From assembly GCA_900543215.1 (NCBI GenBank), contig UQQR01000024.1:1-23812 (forward strand): DNA of 23,812 bases. The letters are read 5' to 3'. The translations under genes were made by a program, and so were the position numbers. The notes under the pieces were generated by a model. That model was given only the letters and a program-made list of their open reading frames with translations, searched no databases and was not told the DNA's origin. Source of the DNA: an uncultured Oscillospiraceae bacterium (GTDB lineage Bacteria > Bacillota > Clostridia > Oscillospirales > Acutalibacteraceae). How positions within the stretch are numbered: position 1 is the stretch's first letter; every line of letters starts with the position of its first letter. Below are positions 7,034 through 15,382 of the stretch, piece after piece.

Positions 7034-9586
7034 ATGACAAATAAATATAAGATCAGTGATCTTGCAAAGGATTTTAATGTCAGTTCAAAGGATATAACGG
7101 ATATTGTGGCGGAAAAGACGGGTGTCGCCAAAAAAAGCGGAGCGGTGCTTAACGAAACGGAAATAAGCGTGGTTTTCAGCGCTTTGCTTAATAAAAACGA
7201 GGTTAAGAGCCTTGACGAATACTTTGCAACCGGCGCGGAATCCCGCGCGGCGGCAAAAAAGGCAAGAGAAGAAGAAAAAAATAAAAAGCTTGCCGAGCAA
7301 ATGGCTATTCTCGAACAGCTTAAAGCGGCTGCCGCGGCTCAGAACGGCGAAAAGGCTCCCACTAAAGAGGAACCGGAGGTTAAAAAGCCGGTAAAGGAGA
7401 AAAAAGAGGAACCTCAGACTGTCGAGAAATCGGAAGAAAAGCCTGCCGAAAAGAAGCCTGAAAAGAGAGCCGAAAAGCCGGCTGCCAAAAAGCCCGAGGC
7501 AAAGAAAACAGAAGAGAAGAAGCCCGAAGAAAAGAAACACGGCGTTTCGGATCCCAAGCCCTTTGTTTCGCAGAAAAAGGATAAAAAGCCCGGTGAGGCT
7601 CCCAAAAGAGGACCTGCCGAAATACGCCATATTGATACCCGTACTTCAAATGTCAACATTGACAAATACAATGAAAAGTACGAAAGAATAGCTCCCGCAA
7701 ACACAATGCGCGACAATTTCTCACGCAAACAGAAGATAAAACAAAAATCGCAGGATTACCGTCGTCCGCAGGGCGTAAAGCGCGAGACCGAGGCGGACAA
7801 AATGCGCAGACTTCAGCTTGAACGCATAAAGAAGACTCCGATAACCGTTACGGTGGGCGATGAAATAACAGTAGGCGAGCTTGCCGCCGCACTCAAGAAA
7901 ACCGCCGCAGAGGTTATTAAGGTGCTTCTTAAGCTCGGAATGATGGCAACCGTTAATCAGGTGATTGATTACGATACCGCCGAAATAGTTGTAACCGAGA
8001 TGGGTGCTAAGATTGAAAAGCAGGTGGTTGTTACCATTGAAGAGCAGATAATGGACGATACCGAGGACAATGCGGAAAACCTTAAGCCCAGAAGTCCTGT
8101 TGTGGTTGTTATGGGTCATGTTGACCACGGTAAGACATCGTTGCTTGACGCTATAAGAAATACCGCGGTTACGGATACCGAGGCAGGCGGAATTACACAG
8201 CATATCGGCGCTTACAGGGTAAACTGCAAGGGAGAAGATATAACCTTCCTTGACACACCCGGTCACGCCGCATTCACCTCAATGCGTAAGAGAGGCGCAA
8301 TGGCTACCGATATAGCCGTGCTTGTTGTCGCCGCGGACGACGGTATAATGCCGCAGACTATTGAGGCGATAAACCACGCAAAAGCGGCAAATGTTCAGAT
8401 GATAGTCGCAATCAATAAAATGGATAAGCCGGAGGCTAATCCCGACAGAGTTCTCCAACAGCTCACCGAGCAGGGTATCGTACCCGAGGAATGGGGCGGC
8501 GATGTTATTTGTGTTCCCGTTTCCGCAAAGACCCATATGGGCATAGATAAGCTGCTTGAAAATATACTTCTTGTGGCTGAAATGATGGAGCTTAAGGCAA
8601 ACCCAGACAGAAGGGCAAAGGGTATTGTTATCGAGGCCCGTCTTGATAAGGGCAGAGGTCCCGTAGCTTCGCTTCTTGTGCAGAACGGAACGCTCCATAC
8701 AGGCGATATAATCGTTGCGGGCACATCTGTCGGTCGTGTGCGCGTTATGACAAACGAAAACGGCAGAGAGCTTAAGGACGCAGGTCCGTCGGTTCCTGTT
8801 GAGATAACAGGTCTTGCCGAAACTCCGAACGCAGGTGATGTGTTCGACGCGGTTTCCGATGAAAGGCTTGCAAGAGAGCTTGTTGAGCAGAGAAAACAAA
8901 AGGCCAAGGAAGAGGCATTTAACGCAAAACAAAAGGTTACGCTTGACAATCTCTTTGAACAGTTAAGCGAGGGCGACCTTAAAGAGCTTAACATCATTGT
9001 TAAAGCCGATGTTCAGGGCAGTGTTGAGGCGGTAAGAGAAAGCCTTGTAAAGCTCTCAAATGACGAGGTAAGAGTAAATGTTATCCACGGCGGTGTGGGC
9101 GCTATAAACGAATCGGATGTAATGCTGGCTCAGACCTCCGGCGCTATTATAGTAGGCTTTAATGTCCGTCCGGACGGCGTTGCAAAGGCCGCGGCGGAGC
9201 GTGACGGCGTTGATATGCGTATGTACCGTATTATTTACGACTGCATTGAAGAGGTCAAATCGGCAATGAAGGGTATGCTGGCTCCTAAATACCGTGAAAA
9301 TCAGCTCGGTACGGCGGAGGTTCGCACCGTTTACAAAATCTCTAATGTCGGTACGGTTGCGGGATGTTATATTACAAACGGCAAGGTTACACGCTCCTGC
9401 CAGATCCGTGTTGTGCGCGACGGCATAGTTATATGCGAAGATAAGATAGATTCTCTGCGCCGCTTTAAGGACGATGTCAAGGAAGTGGCACAGGGCTACG
9501 AATGCGGTATCGGACTTGAAAAATTCGCCGATATTAAAGAGGGCGACCAGTTTGAAGCCTTTATTATGGAGGAGTACAGAGATTAA
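7034..9586 (+). CDS. infB: Translation initiation factor IF-2
   Basis: 850 residues. IF-2 is the GTPase that brings initiator tRNA to the 30S subunit and promotes 50S joining. The N-terminal IF2_N module (ISDLAKDFNVSSKDI) is followed by a low-complexity Lys/Glu/Pro/Ala linker (about 75-185), a second IF2_N module (about 275-325), and the GTPase domain with G361-HVDHGKT, D407-TPGH and N461-KMD, then domains II, III and IV typical of the family. The start is the ATG at 7034, 8 bases after GGAGG (7021-7025); the TTG at 7016 and ATG at 7028 lack or crowd a ribosome site. The stop codon shares one base with the rbfA start (TAATG). Confidence 0.98.
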   Translation: MTNKYKISDLAKDFNVSSKDITDIVAEKTGVAKKSGAVLNETEISVVFSALLNKNEVKSLDEYFATGAESRAAAKKAREEEKNKKLAEQMAILEQLKAAAAAQNGEKAPTKEEPEVKKPVKEKKEEPQTVEKSEEKPAEKKPEKRAEKPAAKKPEAKKTEEKKPEEKKHGVSDPKPFVSQKKDKKPGEAPKRGPAEIRHIDTRTSNVNIDKYNEKYERIAPANTMRDNFSRKQKIKQKSQDYRRPQGVKRETEADKMRRLQLERIKKTPITVTVGDEITVGELAAALKKTAAEVIKVLLKLGMMATVNQVIDYDTAEIVVTEMGAKIEKQVVVTIEEQIMDDTEDNAENLKPRSPVVVVMGHVDHGKTSLLDAIRNTAVTDTEAGGITQHIGAYRVNCKGEDITFLDTPGHAAFTSMRKRGAMATDIAVLVVAADDGIMPQTIEAINHAKAANVQMIVAINKMDKPEANPDRVLQQLTEQGIVPEEWGGDVICVPVSAKTHMGIDKLLENILLVAEMMELKANPDRRAKGIVIEARLDKGRGPVASLLVQNGTLHTGDIIVAGTSVGRVRVMTNENGRELKDAGPSVPVEITGLAETPNAGDVFDAVSDERLARELVEQRKQKAKEEAFNAKQKVTLDNLFEQLSEGDLKELNIIVKADVQGSVEAVRESLVKLSNDEVRVNVIHGGVGAINESDVMLAQTSGAIIVGFNVRPDGVAKAAAERDGVDMRMYRIIYDCIEEVKSAMKGMLAPKYRENQLGTAEVRTVYKISNVGTVAGCYITNGKVTRSCQIRVVRDGIVICEDKIDSLRRFKDDVKEVAQGYECGIGLEKFADIKEGDQFEAFIMEEYRD

Positions 9587-9945
9587 TGGCAGGATACAGA
9601 ATCAACCGTATTGAGTCAGATATCAAAATTGCGCTGTCGGAGCTTTTAAGAGAAATAAAAGACCCGCGCGTAAGCCGCCTTTTAAGCATAGTCAAGGTAA
9701 GTGTTTCGGGCGACCTTTCTTACGCTACCGTTTATGTCAGCGCAATAGAAGGGTATGAGCAAACCGTAAGCTCTGTAAAGGCGTTAAAGGGCGCTTCGGG
9801 TTTTTTACGCAGGGAGCTCGGGGCAAGGCTCACCTTAAGAAAGGTGCCTGAGCTGCGCTTTGTGGCGGACGATTCCATTGAACAAAGCGCCAATATTTCG
9901 AGAATAATCGAATCATTCGGCGAGGAAGGAAAAAATGAGAAATAA
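9586..9945 (+). CDS. rbfA: 30S ribosome-binding factor RbfA
   Basis: 119 residues, the usual size. RbfA is a KH-like protein that binds the 30S subunit and helps process the 16S 5' end; it is also needed for cold growth in other bacteria. Visible family signatures are YRINRIESDIKIALSELLRE, IKDPRVSRLLSIVKV, SGDLSYATVYVS, RRELGARLTLRKVPELRFVADDS and the terminal helix. The ATG overlaps the infB stop by one base, with GGAGGAG just upstream inside infB. Its last 11 bases overlap the nrnA start, so translation of the three genes is probably coupled. Confidence 0.96.
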   Translation: MAGYRINRIESDIKIALSELLREIKDPRVSRLLSIVKVSVSGDLSYATVYVSAIEGYEQTVSSVKALKGASGFLRRELGARLTLRKVPELRFVADDSIEQSANISRIIESFGEEGKNEK

Positions 9946-10939
9946 AAATAATGACGGCTGCCGTGATCTGACACTGCGGCAGACCGCAAGATTTTTAAAA
10001 AAGCACGATAATTATATTATTCTTACCCACGCGTCGCCTGACGGCGACACCTTGGGTTCGGCTTTTGCGCTGTATTACGGACTTAAGGAAATAGGAAAAG
10101 TGGCTTGCGTCATCTGTCCCGATGTAATACCCGAAAAGTATAATTATTTTGCAAGACCGACCGACCATGTGCAAAGGAACGACGCTACGGTAATAGCGGT
10201 CGATGTTGCGGATAAAAAACTGCTCGGCAGTCTTCAGGACGATTTCGGCGATATAGTCGACCTTAATATCGACCACCATATATCAAATGTCCGTTTTGCG
10301 AAAAACCTGTATCTTGACGCAGACGCCGCGGCTACGGCGGAAAGTATGTACGAACTGCTTTCCATTATGAAAGTAAATATAAACGATGTTACGGCAAAGG
10401 CGCTTTATACCGGAATAGCCACGGACACGGGCTGTTTTAAGTATTCAAATGTTACGGCAAAAACACACATTATAACCGCTCAGTTATATGAATACAACAT
10501 AGACGCACCCGAAATCAACAGGCTTATGTTCGATACGAAGTCCCGTAAGCTTTTGGAGCTTGAAAGAATGGTGCTTGACGCCTCCGAATTTCATTTCGAC
10601 GGCAGGTGCATACTTTTGCCCGTTACTGCCGAAATGCAGGAAAAAACGGGTTGCAGCGGCACAGAACTTGAGGGAATCGCGGTTATTTCAAGAAGTGTAG
10701 AGGGCGTTGTCGCCGGCGTAACGGTAAAGCAGACGGATGACAATGAGTTTAAGGTCTCTTTGCGCACCTATCCGCCGCTTGACGCCTCCTTGATATGTAA
10801 AAAGATAGGCGGCGGCGGTCATAAGGGAGCGGCGGGAGCGTCGCTTACCGGAACCTTGACCGAAGTTAAGGAGAAGGTTTTAGCTGCCGTAGAAGAGGTT
10901 ATGGAGGAAGCTTATGCAGGGGCTCGTACTCGTAAATAA
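9935..10939 (+). CDS. nrnA: DHH-family oligoribonuclease/pAp phosphatase NrnA
   Basis: 334 residues. NrnA proteins degrade very short RNAs and remove the 3' phosphate from pAp. The DHH domain carries H32 and D36-G-D38 in THASPDGDTLGSA, D90, and the D113-H-H115 triad in NIDHHISN. The DHHA1 domain ends with the glycine-rich G292-GGGHKGAAG substrate loop. The start is ATG 9935 after CGAGGAAGG, within the end of rbfA, and the last 26 bases overlap truB. This placement between rbfA and truB is standard in Firmicutes. The name is by family and context; dual activity has not been shown for this protein. Confidence 0.93.
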   Translation: MRNKNNDGCRDLTLRQTARFLKKHDNYIILTHASPDGDTLGSAFALYYGLKEIGKVACVICPDVIPEKYNYFARPTDHVQRNDATVIAVDVADKKLLGSLQDDFGDIVDLNIDHHISNVRFAKNLYLDADAAATAESMYELLSIMKVNINDVTAKALYTGIATDTGCFKYSNVTAKTHIITAQLYEYNIDAPEINRLMFDTKSRKLLELERMVLDASEFHFDGRCILLPVTAEMQEKTGCSGTELEGIAVISRSVEGVVAGVTVKQTDDNEFKVSLRTYPPLDASLICKKIGGGGHKGAAGASLTGTLTEVKEKVLAAVEEVMEEAYAGARTRK

Positions 10940-11810
10940 GCCTGACGGAATAACCTCGTTCGGGGCAGTAGCGCGCATAAAAAGAGCCGCAAAGGAAAAA
11001 CGAGTGGGGCATACGGGAACACTCGACCCTATGGCTACGGGCGTGTTGCCTGTGCTTTTAGGGAGAGCTACCGCTTTGTCTTCGCTTTTGCTTGATGCGG
11101 ACAAATCGTATACGGCGGCGGTACGGCTCGGAGTAACCACTGATACGGACGATATAACCGGTACTGTGCTTGAAGAAAAGCCCGTTTGTGTAACGGCGGA
11201 TGAGCTGTCCGATGCGGTAAAGCATTTTACGGGGGAAATTATGCAAAGACCCCCTTTTTACAGCGCGCTTAAAAAAGACGGAGTAAGGCTTTACAGCCTT
11301 GCAAGAAAGGGCGAGCTTACCGATATTCCAAAGCGTTCTGTCGAGGTTTTTTCCGCTGAAATTATAAAACCTCTCAAGAACAATGAATTTACTGTAAATT
11401 TTCATGTTTCTAAAGGAACATATATAAGATCTCTTGCAAGAGATATAGGCGAGTATTTGGGGTGCGGAGCGTGCCTTTCGGCGCTTTGCAGAACCTTTAC
11501 GGGCGGTTTTTCGCTTTCCGAGTGCGTACCGCTTGAAGAATTGACAGAGGAAAGCATAAGCCGTCATTTGTTAAGCGAGGAACGGGCGGTATCCTATTTA
11601 AGAGAAGCCGCAGTTACGGAAAAACAGGCTTTCCGATTTACAAACGGCGGTCAGCTTAATTTTGACAGACTTAAAATTGCGGACATTAAGGACGGAGAAT
11701 TGTTCCGTGTAAAATACGGCGGACTTTTTTTGGGTATCGGCAAAGCGGATATACCTAAAAATCAGCTTGCTGTAAAATGTGTAATTAATTATCCGGGAGA
11801 CGGAATATAA
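10914..11810 (+). CDS. truB: tRNA pseudouridine(55) synthase TruB
   Basis: 298 residues. TruB converts U55 of the tRNA T-loop to pseudouridine. The family opening GLVLVNKPDGITSF is followed by GHTGTLDPMATGVLPVLLGRAT, where D38 is the catalytic aspartate, then DKSYTA, the QRPPFYSALKKDGVRLY tyrosine motif and KGTYIRSLARDIGEYLGCGACLSALCRT. The C-terminal part is short, as is common in Clostridia. The start ATG follows GGAGGAAGC and lies 26 bases inside nrnA. The stop overlaps ribF by one base (TAATG). Confidence 0.97.
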   Translation: MQGLVLVNKPDGITSFGAVARIKRAAKEKRVGHTGTLDPMATGVLPVLLGRATALSSLLLDADKSYTAAVRLGVTTDTDDITGTVLEEKPVCVTADELSDAVKHFTGEIMQRPPFYSALKKDGVRLYSLARKGELTDIPKRSVEVFSAEIIKPLKNNEFTVNFHVSKGTYIRSLARDIGEYLGCGACLSALCRTFTGGFSLSECVPLEELTEESISRHLLSEERAVSYLREAAVTEKQAFRFTNGGQLNFDRLKIADIKDGELFRVKYGGLFLGIGKADIPKNQLAVKCVINYPGDGI

Positions 11811-12646
11811 TGAAAACAGCGTTGGCTCTCGGCACCTTCGACGGGGTGCATAAAGGTCACAGGGCGGTGCTTGAGCTTCCGCCCGAATATAAAAAAATTG
11901 CGGTGGTGTTTCCTCTGCCGCCTAAGGCGGCTTTATCGGGCAAACCTATTGCTCTTATGACCCCCGAAGATAAATGCAGGGTTCTTAAAAGCATTGGTAC
12001 GGACGAGGTCTTTATGCTTGACTTCGGCAAGGTGAGGAATATGCCGCCGTATAATTTTTTGGAATTTTTAAGGGATACATTTTCACCTGACTATATTTCG
12101 TGCGGCTTTAATTACCGTTTCGGTAAAAACGCGTCGGGCGATACCGCTTTGCTTTCGGAGTTCTGTAAGGAAAACGGTATAACGCTTAAGGTATGCGAGC
12201 CTGTAACCGCCGACGGCGAAACTGTCTCGTCAACCGAAATCCGTGCGTTTCTTAAAAACGGCGAGCCCGAAAAGGCAAACAGCCTTATGACAGAGCCGTT
12301 TTCGTATACGGCGCCCGTTATAAGGGGGGACGAAAGGGGCAGGACCTTAGGTTTTCCTACGGCTAATCAGAAATACCCCGAAGTGCTGATACCGGTCAGG
12401 TTCGGCGTATATAAATCTTCCGCATTTATAAACGGCAAGGCTTATTCCGCGATAACCGATATAGGGGTAAGGCCGACATTTAAAACCGACTATATAATAA
12501 GCGAGACCTTTATTAAGGATTTTTCCGCGGATATATACGGACGGGAAATGACGGTAAGCCTACTCGGATTTATAAGGGGCGAAATCAAGTTTTCTTCCGC
12601 GGATGAGCTTGCGAATCAGATAAAGAAGGATATAAGGAGTGTATGA
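11810..12646 (+). CDS. ribF: Bifunctional riboflavin kinase/FAD synthetase RibF
   Basis: 278 residues, slightly shorter than the common 300-310. It turns riboflavin into FMN and FMN into FAD. The nucleotidyltransferase half contains G8-TFDGVHKGH17, the PLPP loop and a GFNYRFGKNASGD segment, then SSTEIR. The flavokinase half (about 165-278) shows RGDERGRTLGFPTAN, GVYKSSAFINGKAYSAITDIGVRPTF and the terminal helix. Start and truB stop overlap by one base. The TGA stop is followed one base later by the ATG of the mechanosensitive channel gene. The truB-ribF pair is usual in bacteria. Confidence 0.96.
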   Translation: MKTALALGTFDGVHKGHRAVLELPPEYKKIAVVFPLPPKAALSGKPIALMTPEDKCRVLKSIGTDEVFMLDFGKVRNMPPYNFLEFLRDTFSPDYISCGFNYRFGKNASGDTALLSEFCKENGITLKVCEPVTADGETVSSTEIRAFLKNGEPEKANSLMTEPFSYTAPVIRGDERGRTLGFPTANQKYPEVLIPVRFGVYKSSAFINGKAYSAITDIGVRPTFKTDYIISETFIKDFSADIYGREMTVSLLGFIRGEIKFSSADELANQIKKDIRSV

Positions 12647-12647
12647 A

Positions 12648-13457
12648 ATGTACTACGAGTTAGTCGATAAGCTCCCGATAATCGGGCTTGCTCTCTTAAA
12701 GGCGCTTTTGATTTTTATCTGCGGACATTATATAACACGGCTTGTTATAAGAATAATGGAAAAGGCGTTTTTAAAGCTTGATATGGACATTTCCCTCCAA
12801 AAATTCTTAAGCAAAACGGTTAATATAGTTTTGCACATAATAGTAATACTTTCGGCGGTTACTGCGCTCGGTATTTCGATAGCGGGATTGCTGGCGGCGC
12901 TCTCTGCGGCGGCGGTTGCGGTAGCCCTTGCGCTTAAGGATTCATTAAGCAGTATTGCAGGGGGAATAATCCTTCTTATCACTAAACGCTTTAAAACAGG
13001 CGATTTTATAGAAATCGGCGGTGAAAAGGGTACTGTTGTGCAGATAGATATGATGCACACGGTGCTTAAAACGATTGATAACAGACGGGTAATGATTCCG
13101 AACAGCATTGCCGCAAACAGTCAGATAGTGGATTATACAAGCGAAGCTATGAGAAGACTGGACCTTGTTTTTTCGGTCAGCTATACCGACGACGCGGAAA
13201 AAGCCAAAACCGTTATAATCGATACCGCGCTTAATAATCCAAAGGTTATAAGAGAAGCTCCCGAGCCGCCGTTCGCCCGTGTTACGGCATATTCGGCAAG
13301 CTCGGTTGATATAACTATGCAGATGTGGTGCAAAACAGAGGATTATCTTTCGCTTAAATATGATTTGCTTGAGCAGATAAGAAAAGCGCTTGAGGAAAAC
13401 GGAATGACCATACCGTTCAATCAGCTTGATGTGCATTTAACCGAAACACAGGAATAA
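12648..13457 (+). CDS. Small-conductance mechanosensitive channel, MscS family
   Basis: 269 residues, near the size of the short MscS core. It would open under membrane tension to release solutes. Helices TM1 (about 8-32), TM2 (about 55-78) and pore-lining TM3 (about 81-108, rich in Ala and Gly: AALSAAAVAVALALKDSLSSIAGG) precede the beta domain (GDFIEIGGEKGTVVQIDMMHTVLKT, then VMIPNS) and the C-terminal alpha/beta domain. The ATG at 12648 has AGGAG (12635-12639) 8 bases upstream; the in-frame GTG at 12639 overlaps that site, so ATG is preferred. It is the last gene of the operon and ends at a strong terminator. Its presence there is unrelated to translation and probably a passenger. Confidence 0.94.
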   Translation: MYYELVDKLPIIGLALLKALLIFICGHYITRLVIRIMEKAFLKLDMDISLQKFLSKTVNIVLHIIVILSAVTALGISIAGLLAALSAAAVAVALALKDSLSSIAGGIILLITKRFKTGDFIEIGGEKGTVVQIDMMHTVLKTIDNRRVMIPNSIAANSQIVDYTSEAMRRLDLVFSVSYTDDAEKAKTVIIDTALNNPKVIREAPEPPFARVTAYSASSVDITMQMWCKTEDYLSLKYDLLEQIRKALEENGMTIPFNQLDVHLTETQE

Positions 13458-13459
13458 AA

Positions 13460-13491
13460 AACGGCTCTGAGGAAAAATCCTCAGAGCCGTT
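13460..13491. terminator. Bidirectional terminator between mscS and hsp20
   Basis: A perfect 14-bp stem (13460-13473 with 13478-13491) around AAAA, containing CGGCTCTGAGGA and its complement. T-rich DNA follows on both strands, so it can end the ribosome-maturation operon and the convergent hsp20 transcript. Confidence 0.9.
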
Positions 13492-13501
13492 CCCTTTATT
13501 G

Positions 13502-13954
13502 TTATTCGATTTCAAGATGCTTTGCTTCGGGCAGAGCATCCGCTTTCTTAGGCATTGTAAGCTTAAGCACGCCGTTTTCATATTTGGCTTTAATGCCTTC
13601 GGTGTCAACGCCTGATACATCAAAGTCACGGCTGTAAGTACCGTAAGAACGCTCGCAACGGACATACTTTCCTTTCTTATCCTTTTCCTCGTGCTCCGAA
13701 TGTCTTTCGGCGCTTACGGTGAGTATGTCACCGTTTATGTCAAGATGGATGTCCTTCTTTTCAAAGCCCGGCAGATCAGCTTCCAATTCATAGCGGTCGC
13801 CCTCGTCCTTGACATCAGTCTTGAACTCATCAAGCGCGCCGCTCTCAAAAAAGCCGAACGGAGAAGCAAAGAACTTCTTTTCGAATTCATCCATATCACG
13901 GAACGGATTATAAAAGGAATTGTTTTTCTTAGCATAAGGTCTCATTTCAAACAT
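13502..13954 (-). CDS. Small heat-shock protein, Hsp20/alpha-crystallin family
   Basis: 150 residues, typical. Small heat-shock proteins hold unfolding proteins in the cytoplasm without ATP. The N-terminal arm is Phe-rich (NPFRDMDEFEKKFFASPFGFF), and the alpha-crystallin domain (about 43-138) contains YELEADLPGFEKKDIHLDINGDILTVSAER, a charged HSEHEEKDKKGKY loop, the ERSYGTYSRDFDV segment and the GVLKLTMPKK end signature. A short tail carries the HLEIE variant of the IxI motif. The ATG (13952-13954) has GGAGG 9 bases upstream. A sigma-A-like promoter lies about 95 bases upstream, and no HrcA CIRCE repeat is visible. The convergent terminator closes the unit. Confidence 0.95.
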   Translation of the reverse strand: MFEMRPYAKKNNSFYNPFRDMDEFEKKFFASPFGFFESGALDEFKTDVKDEGDRYELEADLPGFEKKDIHLDINGDILTVSAERHSEHEEKDKKGKYVRCERSYGTYSRDFDVSGVDTEGIKAKYENGVLKLTMPKKADALPEAKHLEIE

Positions 13955-14050
13955 ATAAAAGCCTCCAAAATATCATATCATTCAATTTGTTGTTTTATTA
14001 CCGTTTGTCTGCACATCGGTATCATCTTCTTTTTTCTTTTTACATCTACT

Positions 14051-14095
14051 ATTATATCCGGCATACTTGAAATTTCAACAGTCTTACAGTATAAT
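14051..14095. promoter_or_regulatory. Divergent promoters sharing a palindromic -35 region
   Basis: On the plus strand TTGAAA (14067-14072) is 17 bases from TATAAT (14090-14095), serving the PucR-type regulator. On the minus strand TTGAAA (complement at 14073-14078) is 16 bases from TATAAT (complement at 14051-14056), serving hsp20. The two -35 boxes touch and together form the perfect 12-bp palindrome TTGAAATTTCAA, so one bound protein could control both directions. Confidence 0.7.
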
Positions 14096-14138
14096 AAACA
14101 TAAAGTAAACTGTGCTTTCGGCACAAAGGAGTGGCAAT

Positions 14139-15308
14139 ATGTCTGACGACAAAATTCTAAATGCCTTTTTGGAAAGCAGTGAAATAAATGGGTTTGTGGA
14201 GAATATAAGCAAAATATTTAATTGCTCGATTTTGGTTATAGATTGTGCTTTCCATATAGTTTCAAGCTTTGCATCTGCCGATTATGCGTCGGCAGACTAT
14301 AAAACCGCAGTTTCACACGGAGAGCTGTCGTTTGAGGCGTCCGCCGCAATAAGCGAAGACGCCGAAAAGGCAACTTCGGACTTTTTCATAACCAAAAAAG
14401 GCTCAAGCTGTTACCGCGTTTATAATCTCACTGTGGGTGATACCGCACTCGGATATATGATTTGCGTGTTTGAGGATGGAGCGAGCTTGAATTCACCGGA
14501 CTCTGATTTTGAATTTGCGGCACGGCTTACGGCAAAGCAGCTTTATCTTGAACGCAGACAAATAGTAAAGAGTACTGCAGAGGAAATTTTAACAGAACTG
14601 CTTGACGGAGAATTTTCGGACAGAGAACATTTTGAGTTAAGAGCTTTTTCAACATATCTTTCTAATTTTAAGCCAAACAAACTTGCGGTAATCGATTTGG
14701 ACGGTTACGCAGGCGGTGCTGAGGCAGACGGTTTTCTGCGCAGAATACTTGAAAGCGATTTCCACGCCTCGCATCCGTTTTTATATAAAAACAGAATAGT
14801 GATGTTTATACATAAGGACCACGATATAAACAGACTTTCGGAAATTGCAAAAAGCGAGAGGCTCGGTATAACGGTATCGGGCGAGCTTCAAGATATTTTT
14901 TCGGCGAAGACGGCGTATGAATCCGCAAACGAAGCGCTTTGCTATCTCTTGACTAATAAAAAAGGCGGATTTTGCGAGCAGGGCGAAAAATACGCGCTAC
15001 TTTTATCGCTTAAAAAGCTTGCCGATAAGGACGGTATGATTGACAGCACCGTTTCGGAGCTTGCAAGGTATGACAGCGAAAATTCTTCGGAATTGACGGA
15101 AACGCTGTACACATATCTTTCATGCCATCACTCACTTAAAACTACTTGCGAAAAGCTTTATACGCATCGTAATACCGTACTTTACCGCATAAATAAAATA
15201 ACCGAAACCTACAAAATAGATCTAGATGATCCGAATAAATACCTCCGTTATCTCTTTTCTGCCGCGTTGGTGCTTGTAAAAAACGGAAGGGATGAAATTT
15301 TTATTTAA
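14139..15308 (+). CDS. PucR/CdaR-type transcriptional regulator
   Basis: 389 residues. The C-terminal part (about 325-385) is the PucR/CdaR helix-turn-helix: LYTYLSCHHSLKTTCEKLYTHRNTVLYRINKI, then DLDDPNKYLRYLFSAAL. The N-terminal part (about 8-130) looks like a ligand-sensing GAF/PAS-like region, and a middle region is compatible with the degenerate GGDEF-like domain of the family. Such proteins usually activate nearby catabolic or transport genes in response to a small molecule not predictable here. The start is ATG 14139, 8 bases after AAGGAG; the open frame upstream has no ribosome site. A small hairpin (TGTGC/GCACA, 14111-14125) sits in the leader. Likely targets are the divergent hsp20 or the downstream ferredoxin-like gene, which has its own inverted repeat. 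Confidence 0.85.
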   Translation: MSDDKILNAFLESSEINGFVENISKIFNCSILVIDCAFHIVSSFASADYASADYKTAVSHGELSFEASAAISEDAEKATSDFFITKKGSSCYRVYNLTVGDTALGYMICVFEDGASLNSPDSDFEFAARLTAKQLYLERRQIVKSTAEEILTELLDGEFSDREHFELRAFSTYLSNFKPNKLAVIDLDGYAGGAEADGFLRRILESDFHASHPFLYKNRIVMFIHKDHDINRLSEIAKSERLGITVSGELQDIFSAKTAYESANEALCYLLTNKKGGFCEQGEKYALLLSLKKLADKDGMIDSTVSELARYDSENSSELTETLYTYLSCHHSLKTTCEKLYTHRNTVLYRINKITETYKIDLDDPNKYLRYLFSAALVLVKNGRDEIFI

Positions 15309-15309
15309 A

Positions 15310-15353
15310 ATGTTGTAGATACAACATACTTGTACTGAAAAACAAATTATAAT
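15310..15353 (+). promoter_or_regulatory. Operator candidate and promoter of the ferredoxin gene
   Basis: ATGTTGTA (15310-15317) and TACAACAT (15320-15327) are exact inverted repeats separated by GA. A perfect TATAAT lies at 15348-15353, but the -35 position (about 15325-15330, CATACT) is poor and touches the repeat. This is the layout of an activator-dependent or repressor-controlled promoter. The PucR-type regulator encoded immediately upstream is the obvious candidate to bind it. Confidence 0.55.
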
Positions 15354-15382
15354 TGTCACATAAAATAACGGAGGAATTAAAA

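Noticed and set aside
7250..7600. Minus-strand frames and a repeat array within infB
   Set aside because: The repetitive Lys/Glu/Pro/Ala codons of the IF-2 linker create them; they are shadows of a known low-complexity region.
13955..14050. A CIRCE (HrcA) operator before hsp20
   Set aside because: The conserved TTAGCACTC and GAGTGCTAA halves are not present.
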